Source of the DNA: Lachnospiraceae bacterium
GTDB taxonomy: Bacteria; Bacillota; Clostridia; Lachnospirales; Lachnospiraceae
Reading direction: 5' to 3'
Length of the DNA stretch: 64,000 nt
Assembly: GCA_014804365.1 (NCBI GenBank)
Contig: JAAUZX010000024.1
Coordinates: 101,352 to 165,351, forward strand
The notes under the pieces were generated by a model. That model saw only the letters and a program-made list of their open reading frames with translations. It was not told where the DNA came from and did not search any database. Made by a program: the position numbers and the translations under genes. The stretch's first letter is position 1, and each line of letters starts with the position of its first letter. Below are positions 25,846-34,046 of this stretch, one piece after another.

Positions 25846-26562
25846 TTGAAAAATATGATCAAAAAGAACCAGATGATGATCACGGCGCTGGCAATCATGA
25901 TCGCCGTAGCAGGCTACTTGAACTTTGCAGGCACAAAAGTAACGGACGAGGAGATTATGTCCGTCAATGGGGAAATCGCCACTGACGACATGGGTAATCT
26001 GGCACTTGGAAGCGATGAATCTGACTATGCGGCTTTTACTGATTTGTCAGAGGAAGATATTGAACAGGCTTCGGGCGAGATCAAGAGTCTGGATATGGAC
26101 GTAACGATGGCGGAGAACAGCGGTGTGGATGAGGAACTTGCGGAGGCATTGGCAGAAGAACGGATGGAAGATGTTCCCGGGGAAGCAGTATTCACTTCTT
26201 CCGGTACGGTGTCCGGATTGTCGGGTGCGAAACTGCAGAAAGAGCAGACCCGTGCGCAGAATAAGGAAATGCTTTTAGAGATCATCAACAATGCCAATAT
26301 CAGCGAGACGCAGAAACAGGATGCGGTGAACAGCATGATCTCCATGACAGATGTGGCGGAGAAGGAGACTGCGGCGGAGATCTTATTGGAAGCGAAAGGA
26401 TTTGATGACGCGATTGTCAGCATAGACGGTGACAGTGTGGATGTGGTGGTCAATACAGCAGAACTGACAGAGGCACAGCGGGCACAGATCGAGGATATTG
26501 TAATCCGCAAGACAGGTGTCAGCGCAGAATCGGTGGTGATCAGTACCGTCAACTCAAATTAA
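25846..26562 (+). CDS. spoIIIAH: Stage III sporulation protein AH
   Basis: Protein of 238 aa with one N-terminal membrane helix (about residues 8-26) and a C-terminal YscJ/FliF-like ring-building motif (VADVAEKE..., AAEILLEAKGFDDAIVSIDGD, then VVISTVNSN). In Bacillus it binds forespore SpoIIQ across the septum. The start is TTG with AAGGGGAGAAG upstream. It closes the operon; a fresh promoter precedes the next gene. Confidence 0.93.
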   Translation: MKNMIKKNQMMITALAIMIAVAGYLNFAGTKVTDEEIMSVNGEIATDDMGNLALGSDESDYAAFTDLSEEDIEQASGEIKSLDMDVTMAENSGVDEELAEALAEERMEDVPGEAVFTSSGTVSGLSGAKLQKEQTRAQNKEMLLEIINNANISETQKQDAVNSMISMTDVAEKETAAEILLEAKGFDDAIVSIDGDSVDVVVNTAELTEAQRAQIEDIVIRKTGVSAESVVISTVNSN

Positions 26563-26582
26563 GTGCACGATCGGGAAATATA

Positions 26583-26591
26583 TGGTATACT
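26583..26591 (+). promoter_or_regulatory. Extended -10 promoter before deoB
   Basis: TGGTATACT gives a TGn extension and a five of six -10 match. No clear -35 is visible. It lies 20 bases after the spoIIIAH stop, 41 before the deoB start. Confidence 0.5.
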
Positions 26592-26631
26592 ATACGCGCA
26601 TATTTTAAAATACGGAGGCAGAGAACTGAGA

Positions 26632-27783
26632 ATGAAAAGAGTTTTTTTGATCGTACTGGATAGCTTCGGGATCGGAGAGATGGAGGACGCCGCCGAGTAT
26701 GGCGATAAGGGTACCAACACACTTCGTTCCGTCGCTTCCAGTTCGAAGTTTGATATGCCCAATATGGGTGCCATGGGGCTTTTTAACATTGATGGAGTAG
26801 AATGCCTTGCGAAAGTGCCGGCGCCGACGGCCAGGGTTGCACGTATGAGAGAGGCTTCGAAAGGCAAAGATACTACTATAGGGCATTGGGAGATTGCCGG
26901 TATTTTGTCGAAACAGCCGCTGCCCACTTATCCGGACGGATTTCCGGAGGAAGTGTTAGATAAGTTCAGTGCGGCCGTAGGCAGAGGAGTGCTCTGTAAC
27001 AGACCATACTCCGGAACCGAGGTAATCAAGGATTACGGAGACGAGCATATAAGCAGCGGCAAACTGATTGTCTATACATCGGCGGACAGTGTGTTTCAGA
27101 TCGCAGCGCATGAGGAAGTTGTTCCGGTGGAGACTCTTTATGAATATTGTAAGACCGCCAGAGGAATCCTGCAGGGCAGACATGGCGTGGGACGGGTAAT
27201 TGCAAGACCTTTCATCGGTACGAGCGGCAATTACACCAGAACTTCCGGGCGGCATGATTTTTCGCTGGAGCCTCCGGCAGTTACTATGCTGGATCAACTG
27301 AAAGCGGCGGGGAAGGATGTGATCTCTGTCGGTAAGATCAAAGATATCTTTGCGGGCAAGGGAATAACGGAGTATGTATATACTAAGGGCAATGCAGAGG
27401 GTATCGAGAGAACGATAGAATATATGAAACGAGATTTTGAGGGTCTGTGCTTCATTAATCTGGTGGATTATGATATGTTGTACGGTCACAGGAATGATAT
27501 AGACGGATATGCCGCGGCACTTACTTATTTTGACAATAAGCTGCCGGAACTTTTGGAGTTATTACGGGATGAGGACATTCTGATGGTCACGGCGGATCAC
27601 GGATGCGATCCGGGCTATACAGTATCGACGGATCATTCCAGAGAACATACGCCTTTTATTATGTACGGGCGAAGTGTGACGCCTATGAATCTCGGTACGA
27701 GAGATACCTTTGCGGATATCGGGGCAACGGTACTTGATTATTTCGGTATACAGCCGGGGTTTGCCGGCAAATCTATGTTATAA
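26632..27783 (+). CDS. deoB: Phosphopentomutase
   Basis: DeoB of 383 aa, interconverting ribose or deoxyribose 1- and 5-phosphates in nucleoside salvage. Alkaline-phosphatase-fold metal and catalytic residues are visible: LDSFGIGEMEDA near residue 9, the catalytic Thr in KDTTIGHWE near 85, VDYDMLYGHR near 285, TADHGCDPGY near 322 and DHSREHTP near 336. The ATG at 26632 follows GGAGGCAGAGAACTGAGA. It is 18 bases before prfC, probably one transcript. Confidence 0.96.
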   Translation: MKRVFLIVLDSFGIGEMEDAAEYGDKGTNTLRSVASSSKFDMPNMGAMGLFNIDGVECLAKVPAPTARVARMREASKGKDTTIGHWEIAGILSKQPLPTYPDGFPEEVLDKFSAAVGRGVLCNRPYSGTEVIKDYGDEHISSGKLIVYTSADSVFQIAAHEEVVPVETLYEYCKTARGILQGRHGVGRVIARPFIGTSGNYTRTSGRHDFSLEPPAVTMLDQLKAAGKDVISVGKIKDIFAGKGITEYVYTKGNAEGIERTIEYMKRDFEGLCFINLVDYDMLYGHRNDIDGYAAALTYFDNKLPELLELLRDEDILMVTADHGCDPGYTVSTDHSREHTPFIMYGRSVTPMNLGTRDTFADIGATVLDYFGIQPGFAGKSML

Positions 27784-27801
27784 GATCTGGAGGAAGAAAA
27801 C

Positions 27802-29394
27802 GTGGGCAATTACGCGGACGAGATAAACAAAAGAAGAACCTTTGCGATTATATCGCATCCGGATGCGGGTAAGACGACTCTGACCGAGAAGTTCCTGTTA
27901 TATGGCGGAGCGATTAATCTGGCGGGCAGCGTAAAGGGAAAGGCAACCGCCAGACATGCGGTTTCCGACTGGATGGAGATCGAGAAGGAGAGAGGTATTT
28001 CCGTCACTTCGTCGGTGCTGCAGTTCGAATACGATGGATTCTGTATCAATATTCTGGACACACCGGGACATCAGGACTTCTCAGAAGACACTTACAGGAC
28101 ATTGATGGCGGCGGATTCCGCAGTTATGGTTATTGATGCTTCTAAGGGTGTGGAAGCGCAGACCCGAAAACTGTTCAAGGTGTGCGTCATGCGTCATATT
28201 CCGATATTTACTTTTATCAATAAGATGGATCGCGACGCCAACGATACATTCACACTATTGGATGAGATCGAGAAGGAATTGGGAATCGCCACATGTCCGA
28301 TTAACTGGCCGATCGGTTCCGGTAAGAGCTTCAAGGGTGTCTATGAGCGTGAGAGTAAATGTGTTATCACTTATTCAGACACGGAGAAGGGAACGAAAGA
28401 GGGACATGCTACCAGAATCCCGATTGGGGAGGAGACTGTACTGACGGAGCATATCGGGGAGGAATATAAGGCGCAATTGTTTGACGAGATAGAGCTTCTT
28501 GACGGCGCCAGCGCGGAGTATGATCTGGAGCGGATACAGGCAGGTGATCTGACACCGGTATTCTTCGGATCGGCGCTTACAAATTTCGGTGTGGAAATTT
28601 TCCTGAAGCATTTCCTGGCGATGACGACAACACCCCTTCCCCGTAAGGCGGACATTGGGCTGATTGATCCGGTGGAACATGACTTTTCTGCATTTGTCTT
28701 TAAGATACAGGCAAATATGAATAAGGCGCACCGCGACAGGGTGGCATTTATGCGTATTTGCTCCGGCAGATTTGATGCAGGTGTTGAAGTAAAGCATGTG
28801 CAGGGCGGTAAGGTCATGCGTCTGTCGCAGCCGCAGCAGATTATGGCGGACGAGCGTAAGATATTGAATGAGGCATATGCCGGAGATATTATCGGTGTAT
28901 TTGATCCGGGTATTTTTTCGATCGGTGATACCATCTGTATGCCGAAAGAGCAGTTTGAGTATGAGGGTATCCCGACTTTCGCACCGGAGCACTTTGCAAG
29001 GGTGCGACAGATCGACACAATGAAGAGAAAACAGTTTGTGAAGGGAATCACACAGATCGCGCAGGAAGGTGCCATTCAGATATTTCAGGAATATAATACA
29101 GGTATGGAAGAGATTATTGTCGGCGTGGTCGGCGTGCTGCAGTTCGACGTACTGAAGTATCGCCTGGAGAATGAGTATAATGTGGAAATCAAGCTTGAGA
29201 ATCTTCCTTATGAACACATCCGCTGGATAGAGAATAAGGAGATAGATCTTGATAAGCTGACAGGCACCTCTGATATGAAGAAAATCAAGGATTTGAAGGG
29301 TAATCCGCTGCTGCTGTTTATCAACCAGTGGAGCATCGGTATGACCATAGAGCGGAATGACGGCCTGGAATTGTCTGAGTTTGGAAGAAACTAG
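27802..29394 (+). CDS. prfC: Peptide chain release factor 3
   Basis: RF3 of 530 aa, a translational GTPase that recycles RF1/RF2 after peptide release. G1 is SHPDAGKTTLTEK near residue 19, the switch region ERGISVTSSV near 64, G3 DTPGHQDF near 88 and G4 NKMD near 141, followed by domain II/III segments (QANMNKAHRDRVAFMRICSG). The start is GTG with CTGGAGGAAG upstream. Length is normal. Confidence 0.96.
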   Translation: MGNYADEINKRRTFAIISHPDAGKTTLTEKFLLYGGAINLAGSVKGKATARHAVSDWMEIEKERGISVTSSVLQFEYDGFCINILDTPGHQDFSEDTYRTLMAADSAVMVIDASKGVEAQTRKLFKVCVMRHIPIFTFINKMDRDANDTFTLLDEIEKELGIATCPINWPIGSGKSFKGVYERESKCVITYSDTEKGTKEGHATRIPIGEETVLTEHIGEEYKAQLFDEIELLDGASAEYDLERIQAGDLTPVFFGSALTNFGVEIFLKHFLAMTTTPLPRKADIGLIDPVEHDFSAFVFKIQANMNKAHRDRVAFMRICSGRFDAGVEVKHVQGGKVMRLSQPQQIMADERKILNEAYAGDIIGVFDPGIFSIGDTICMPKEQFEYEGIPTFAPEHFARVRQIDTMKRKQFVKGITQIAQEGAIQIFQEYNTGMEEIIVGVVGVLQFDVLKYRLENEYNVEIKLENLPYEHIRWIENKEIDLDKLTGTSDMKKIKDLKGNPLLLFINQWSIGMTIERNDGLELSEFGRN

Positions 29395-29409
29395 CGGTAT
29401 GGGAAATTT

Positions 29410-29450
29410 CGAGTACGTGAAGTGACTCACGCAATCGAGTTTACTCGATT
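29410..29450. repeat. Paired hairpins after prfC
   Basis: CGTGA/TCACG (29416-29431) and AATCGAG/CTCGATT (29433-29450) form two adjacent hairpins. The second nearly copies the hairpin at 17170. There is no T run, so termination is doubtful. Confidence 0.5.
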
Positions 29451-29477
29451 TACTCTGTGATAATGGGGTGAATGCAT

Positions 29478-30653
29478 ATGAAGAGAACAGGTATATTATT
29501 GACGGGTATGTTGATTCTTACGGGATGTCTGGCTTATGCATGGCAGGCACTGCCCCGTCAGCAGAGTGATCTGTACAGACAGGAAAATCTGGGAGCGAGG
29601 CAGGAGGAATCCGAACCGGCAGAGCAGGTAATCAAACGGGAGCAGGAGGACGGATATGCCTACGGCAAGCTGTCGGAGTCAAAGCAGCAGCTTTATCTGG
29701 AGATACGGGATGCACTGGTGCAGTTTGAGGAGAACGTGAAACTGTCCAGCTACGATAAGGATGAGATTTCCCATGTTTTTCAATGCGTGCTGAACGATCA
29801 TCCGGAGATTTTCTACGTGGACGGTTATACTTACACGGAATATACGCTGGGTGATATTCTTAAGAAGATTACGTTTACGGGCACGTATCGATTCAGTCGG
29901 GAGGAGATTGCGGAAAAACAGAAACAGATAGATAGTTATGTAAATCAATGCCTGGCGGATATGCCGGAGAACTCGGACGACTATACGAAAGTAAAATATA
30001 TATATGAATATCTGATTCATCACACGGAATATGATGCATTGGCCGAGGATAATCAGAATATCTGCTCGGTATTTATAGAGGGCAGGTCTGTCTGCCAGGG
30101 ATATGCCAAAGCCACGCAGTACCTTTTAAACGAGGCTGGGATATTCTCAACACTCGTTCTGGGACGTGTGGTCGGCGGTGAGGGACATGCGTGGAATCTT
30201 GTGCAGATAGACGGAAGCTACTATTATGTTGACACGACATGGGGAGACGCCTCTTATCAGGCAGTGGGCGGTGCCTCCGGGTATCCTGTCGAGAAGATTC
30301 CCACGATCAATTATGATTATTTGTGTGTGTCTACCGAACAGATGAATCTGACCCATACGTTGGATAATGTAGTGGATCTGCCGGTGTGTGATTCGATGAG
30401 AGATAACTACTATGTACGGGAGGGACTCTATTTCACGGAATGGAATGAGGAGCAGATTGAGCGTATCTTTCGGGAAGAATATGAGAAAGGAAGCGCATAT
30501 GTGACTTTGAAATGCGCGGATTACGAAGTCTATAAGCAGATGCAGGATGCGCTGATCATTAATCAGGGGATATTTCAGTATTTGGATTGTCCCGACGGTG
30601 TGGTATCATATTCGGACGATGAGAAGCAGTACAGTATGAGCTTTTGGCTTTAA
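29478..30653 (+). CDS. Transglutaminase-like lipoprotein
   Basis: Protein of 391 aa with a lipoprotein signal (LTGC, Cys at about residue 17). A transglutaminase-like cysteine protease core has Cys in GRSVCQGYAKATQ near 205, His in GEGHAWNLVQ near 234 and Asp in YVDTTWGDA near 250. Such proteins are surface peptidases or cross-linkers; the substrate is unknown. The ATG at 29478 has GGGGTG eight bases upstream; one at 29472 is two codons earlier. It seems to be its own transcript. Confidence 0.83.
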   Translation: MKRTGILLTGMLILTGCLAYAWQALPRQQSDLYRQENLGARQEESEPAEQVIKREQEDGYAYGKLSESKQQLYLEIRDALVQFEENVKLSSYDKDEISHVFQCVLNDHPEIFYVDGYTYTEYTLGDILKKITFTGTYRFSREEIAEKQKQIDSYVNQCLADMPENSDDYTKVKYIYEYLIHHTEYDALAEDNQNICSVFIEGRSVCQGYAKATQYLLNEAGIFSTLVLGRVVGGEGHAWNLVQIDGSYYYVDTTWGDASYQAVGGASGYPVEKIPTINYDYLCVSTEQMNLTHTLDNVVDLPVCDSMRDNYYVREGLYFTEWNEEQIERIFREEYEKGSAYVTLKCADYEVYKQMQDALIINQGIFQYLDCPDGVVSYSDDEKQYSMSFWL

Positions 30654-30685
30654 CGGGAATAGGACTATGCAAAAATGATAATTTT

Positions 30686-30694
30686 TGGTATACT
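30686..30694 (+). promoter_or_regulatory. Extended -10 promoter before the Asp23-family gene
   Basis: TGGTATACT, the same extended -10 as before deoB. The -35 is weak. It is 29 bases before the start codon. Confidence 0.5.
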
Positions 30695-30722
30695 TATTCC
30701 AAATGAAAGAAAGGCGTGGAAG

Positions 30723-31112
30723 ATGAATATGGAACAGGAATCAGCTAAAAACACCCATGTATTACAGGAAGATGAGAAATTCGGAACGGTTAAGATCGCG
30801 GATGACGTGGTAGCAATGATCGCCGCACTTGCAGCGACGGAAGTAGACGGTGTTGCTGCAATGAACGGTAATGTGGCAAATGAGCTTCTGAGCCGGGTAG
30901 GTGTCAAAGGACTTGCGAAAGGTGTCAGAGTGGACATCTTCAATAAGAAAGTCAAAGTAGAGCTTGCCATCACCATGGAGTATGGATTCAATATTCCGGC
31001 GACCTGTCAGCGCGTCCAGAATAAAGTTAAGAATGCGATCGAAAATATGACGGGACTGGAAGTGACGGATGTCAATATCCGTATAGCCGGTATCAATGTG
31101 GTGCATCCATAA
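30723..31112 (+). CDS. Asp23/Gls24 family envelope stress protein (YqhY-like)
   Basis: Protein of 129 aa in the Asp23/Gls24 (DUF322) family (GTVKIADDVVAMIAALAATEVDGVAAM; GFNIPATCQRVQNKVKNAI; EVTDVNIRIAGINV). The place before nusB and xseAB matches YqhY, linked in Bacillus to control of acetyl-CoA carboxylase or membrane lipid balance. The ATG at 30723 has AAAGGCGTGGA upstream; 30729 is an alternative. Confidence 0.9.
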   Translation: MNMEQESAKNTHVLQEDEKFGTVKIADDVVAMIAALAATEVDGVAAMNGNVANELLSRVGVKGLAKGVRVDIFNKKVKVELAITMEYGFNIPATCQRVQNKVKNAIENMTGLEVTDVNIRIAGINVVHP

Positions 31113-31139
31113 CACGTTTACGATAAAACAGGAGCTATT

Positions 31140-31535
31140 ATGAGCAGAAGAGAGTTGCGGGAACAAATATTTAAGTTATTATTCCGCGTAGAATTTAACA
31201 GTATAGAAGATATGACGGAACAGGAGCGTCTGTTTTTTGAGGATGAGGGTGCCGCGCAGGACAAGGATGCCGATTATATTTCGGATAAGTACCATAAGAT
31301 TCAGCAAAAGCTCGCCGAGATAGATGAACAGTTGAATGAGAAGGCGGAAGGGTGGAACACGGCCAGGATGAGTAAAGTAGATCTTACGATCTTAAGATTG
31401 GCTGTATATGAGATCAATTATGATGATTCCGTGCCTACAGGGGTTGCAATTAATGAGGCAGTGGAGCTTGCAAAGAAATTCGGACAGGATGCCTCGTCAG
31501 GATTTGTCAACGGCATTTTAGCTAAGTTTGCGTAG
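31140..31535 (+). CDS. nusB: Transcription antitermination factor NusB
   Basis: NusB of 131 aa, an all-helical RNA-binding factor for rRNA antitermination (RRELREQIFKLLFRVEFNS; MSKVDLTILRLAVYEI; VAINEAVELAKKFGQDASSGFVNGIL). The fold and length are typical. GGAGC precedes the ATG. It lies in the classic YqhY-nusB-xseA order. Confidence 0.95.
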   Translation: MSRRELREQIFKLLFRVEFNSIEDMTEQERLFFEDEGAAQDKDADYISDKYHKIQQKLAEIDEQLNEKAEGWNTARMSKVDLTILRLAVYEINYDDSVPTGVAINEAVELAKKFGQDASSGFVNGILAKFA

Positions 31536-31551
31536 GTGGACGGGTATCGGT

Positions 31552-32784
31552 ATGCAGAATGTATACACAGTTGCACAGGTGAATTCTTATATTAAAAATA
31601 TGTTCACGCAGGATTATATGTTGCAGTCGATCATGGTCAAGGGCGAGGTCAGCAACTGCAAATATCATTCCTCTGGACATATTTATTTTACATTAAAGGA
31701 TAGCAAGGGTACTATAGCGTGTGTTATGTTTGCCACAAACCGCAGAGGGCTGAAGTTTCAGATGACAGAAGGACAGCAGATCGTGGTAAGCGGCAGCGTG
31801 GATGTCTATGAACGGGACGGCAGATATCAGCTCTATGCGAAAGAGATCACATTGGATGGTGCCGGGCAGCTCTACGAGCGGTATGAGCAGTTAAAGAGGG
31901 AACTGGAAGAGCGGGGAATGTTTGCGGCACAGTATAAGCAGCCGATCCCCAGATATATCAGGACGCTGGGCGTTGTGACAGCGGCCACGGGAGCAGCCGT
32001 GAGGGATATTATCAACATTGCAGGCAGAAGGAATCCATATGTGCAGATCATTCTGTACCCGGCTATTGTGCAGGGTGAAGCGGCGGTACCCAGCATTGTG
32101 AACGGTATTCACGCCTTGGAGCGGATGGGTGTAGATACGATCATTGTCGGCAGGGGCGGCGGTTCGATAGAAGATTTGTGGGCATTTAACGAGGAGGCGG
32201 TTGCGCAGGCTATATTCGACTGCTGTGTGCCGATCATTTCTGCGGTGGGACATGAGACGGATACGACTATCGCGGATTTTGTAGCGGATCTGCGTGCGCC
32301 GACACCGTCTGCGGCGGCGGAACTGGCGGTTTATGATATTGAGCAGATACAGGATAAGATGTCGGAGTATGCTTATACTATGCACCATATGTGTCGGAGA
32401 GTCATAGGGCGTTACCGGCAGGAGGCAGAACATTACAGTGATAAACTGCGGTACCTAAGCCCGGTCAATACGATACGGATGAAAAGAACACAGGCGTTAT
32501 CTTTAGAGGAACATCTGCAAAATGCAATGGAGAGGCGTTTGCAGGATTTCCGTCATAGGATGGATATATACGTGCAGCAGATGAAGGGGCTGTCTCCTTT
32601 GGACAAGCTGAATCAGGGATATGTATACGCTGCAGATGATAATGGCGCGACCGTAGCTTCGATCGAGCAGGTAGCGGTGGGTGACCGAATGAGTGTGTAT
32701 CTGAAAGACGGCAGGTTGAGCGTACAGGTTATGGATAAGCAAAGAGATGCGGCCGTGGTACGGCAGAAACGAGAGGAAGTGTAG
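31552..32784 (+). CDS. xseA: Exodeoxyribonuclease VII large subunit
   Basis: Catalytic subunit of exonuclease VII, 410 aa, which degrades single-stranded DNA. The N-terminal OB-fold region (VKGEVSNCKYHSSGHIYFTLKD), then the core GRGGGSIEDLWAFNEE and ISAVGHETDTTIADFVADLRAPTPSAAAE are diagnostic. A long helical arm follows. The ATG at 31552 follows GGTGG at some distance; an in-frame TTG at 31528 would overlap nusB by eight bases. Confidence 0.95.
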   Translation: MQNVYTVAQVNSYIKNMFTQDYMLQSIMVKGEVSNCKYHSSGHIYFTLKDSKGTIACVMFATNRRGLKFQMTEGQQIVVSGSVDVYERDGRYQLYAKEITLDGAGQLYERYEQLKRELEERGMFAAQYKQPIPRYIRTLGVVTAATGAAVRDIINIAGRRNPYVQIILYPAIVQGEAAVPSIVNGIHALERMGVDTIIVGRGGGSIEDLWAFNEEAVAQAIFDCCVPIISAVGHETDTTIADFVADLRAPTPSAAAELAVYDIEQIQDKMSEYAYTMHHMCRRVIGRYRQEAEHYSDKLRYLSPVNTIRMKRTQALSLEEHLQNAMERRLQDFRHRMDIYVQQMKGLSPLDKLNQGYVYAADDNGATVASIEQVAVGDRMSVYLKDGRLSVQVMDKQRDAAVVRQKREEV

Positions 32785-32788
32785 AAAA

Positions 32789-33073
32789 GTGGCGAGGCAG
32801 AAGCAAATACAATCCGTGCGGGACGAGGCGGATTTGCAGGACAAAAAGCAGCAGGAGCAGGTCGAAGAGCCGGAACAGATTTCGCTGGAAGAGGCATTTG
32901 AACAGATTGAGGAAGTGATCGCTCACTTGGAAACGGAGGAGATCACATTGGAGGAGTCTTTTCAGGAGTACAACAGGGGAATGAAGTTACTTCATAAGTG
33001 TAACGAGACGATTGACAGAGTGGAGAAGAAAGTGCTTCAGATCAATGAAGATGGTGGATTAGATGAATTTTAA
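32789..33073 (+). CDS. xseB: Exodeoxyribonuclease VII small subunit
   Basis: Small subunit of 94 aa. The C-terminal 60 residues match the family (SLEEAFEQIEEVIAHLETEEITLEES; YNRGMKLLHKCNETID), while the first 25 are charged and variable. It binds XseA as a helical hairpin. GTG at 32789 with GAGAGGAAG upstream is preferred, as an earlier start overlaps xseA by 38 bases without a site. Its end overlaps ispA by 11 bases. Confidence 0.92.
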   Translation: MARQKQIQSVRDEADLQDKKQQEQVEEPEQISLEEAFEQIEEVIAHLETEEITLEESFQEYNRGMKLLHKCNETIDRVEKKVLQINEDGGLDEF

Positions 33074-34031
33074 AGAAGAAATCGGACATAAAACGGAACA
33101 GATAGAGCAGATGATCGGCAGATATCTTCCGGCAGAGCAAGGATATCAGAAGACCGTTCTGCAGGCCATGAATTATTCGATTACGGCAGGCGGCAAGAGA
33201 CTGCGCCCGCTGCTGATGGCGGAGAGTGCGGCGCTGTTTACGGAAGTAAATGAAATATGGCAGATGACGGAAGGCAGATTGCAGGACGGAAATTCGACAC
33301 AGCAGACCGTCTTGGGAAGGGCATTGTCCCTGTTTATGGCAGCGCTTGAGATGATACACAACTATTCTCTTGTGCATGACGATCTTCCGGCGATGGATAA
33401 CGATGAATACCGAAGAGGTCGTAAAACCACGCATGTAGTCTACGGAGAGGGCATGGCGGTTCTGGCAGGCGACGGTCTGCTGAACTATGCTTTCGAGACG
33501 GCGGCGCAGGCCTTTGAGGGAGCAGAGACGGTGGAAGAATATCGCAGAATTGCAAGGTCCATGCAGATTCTTGGGCGTAAGGCCGGAATATACGGTATGA
33601 TCGGCGGGCAGTGTGCAGATTTGGAAGCAGAAGTAATGGGCGATGACGTAAGTGAAGAGATGCTTCTATATATCCATGAACACAAAACAGCAGCGCTGAT
33701 CCAGGCTGCCATGACGATCGGTGCAACATTGGCGGGAGCCGAACAGGATGCTATTGAAAAACTGGAAAAATGTGCATATAATATCGGAATTGCATTTCAG
33801 ATTCAGGATGATATTCTGGATGTGACGAGCAGTCTGGAAGTGCTCGGTAAATCGGTGGGAAGCGATGAGAAAAATAATAAACTCACCTATGTTACCATGC
33901 ATGGGCTGGAGGAATCGGCGAAACAGGTAGAAGAATTATCCAATGAGGCTGTCAGATTACTGCGTTCTTTTCCGAGACGTAATCTGTTTCTGGAGGAACT
34001 GGTAGAGCAATTGATCCACAGGGAGAAATAA
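33063..34031 (+). CDS. ispA: Polyprenyl synthetase (farnesyl/geranyl diphosphate synthase)
   Basis: Short-chain prenyl transferase of 322 aa joining IPP to allylic diphosphates. The first Asp-rich motif is VHDDLPAMDNDEYRRG near residue 105, the second is FQIQDDILDV near 248, and AGGKRLRPLL is near 43. It overlaps xseB and lies before dxs, so it is in the isoprenoid part of the operon. Product length (C10/C15) is inferred from family. Confidence 0.93.
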   Translation: MNFKEEIGHKTEQIEQMIGRYLPAEQGYQKTVLQAMNYSITAGGKRLRPLLMAESAALFTEVNEIWQMTEGRLQDGNSTQQTVLGRALSLFMAALEMIHNYSLVHDDLPAMDNDEYRRGRKTTHVVYGEGMAVLAGDGLLNYAFETAAQAFEGAETVEEYRRIARSMQILGRKAGIYGMIGGQCADLEAEVMGDDVSEEMLLYIHEHKTAALIQAAMTIGATLAGAEQDAIEKLEKCAYNIGIAFQIQDDILDVTSSLEVLGKSVGSDEKNNKLTYVTMHGLEESAKQVEELSNEAVRLLRSFPRRNLFLEELVEQLIHREK

Positions 34032-34046
34032 GCACGGAGGATTACC

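Noticed and set aside
28375-29430. Long - strand open frame of 351 codons opposite prfC
   Set aside because: Shadow of a conserved gene, with no start site or family features.
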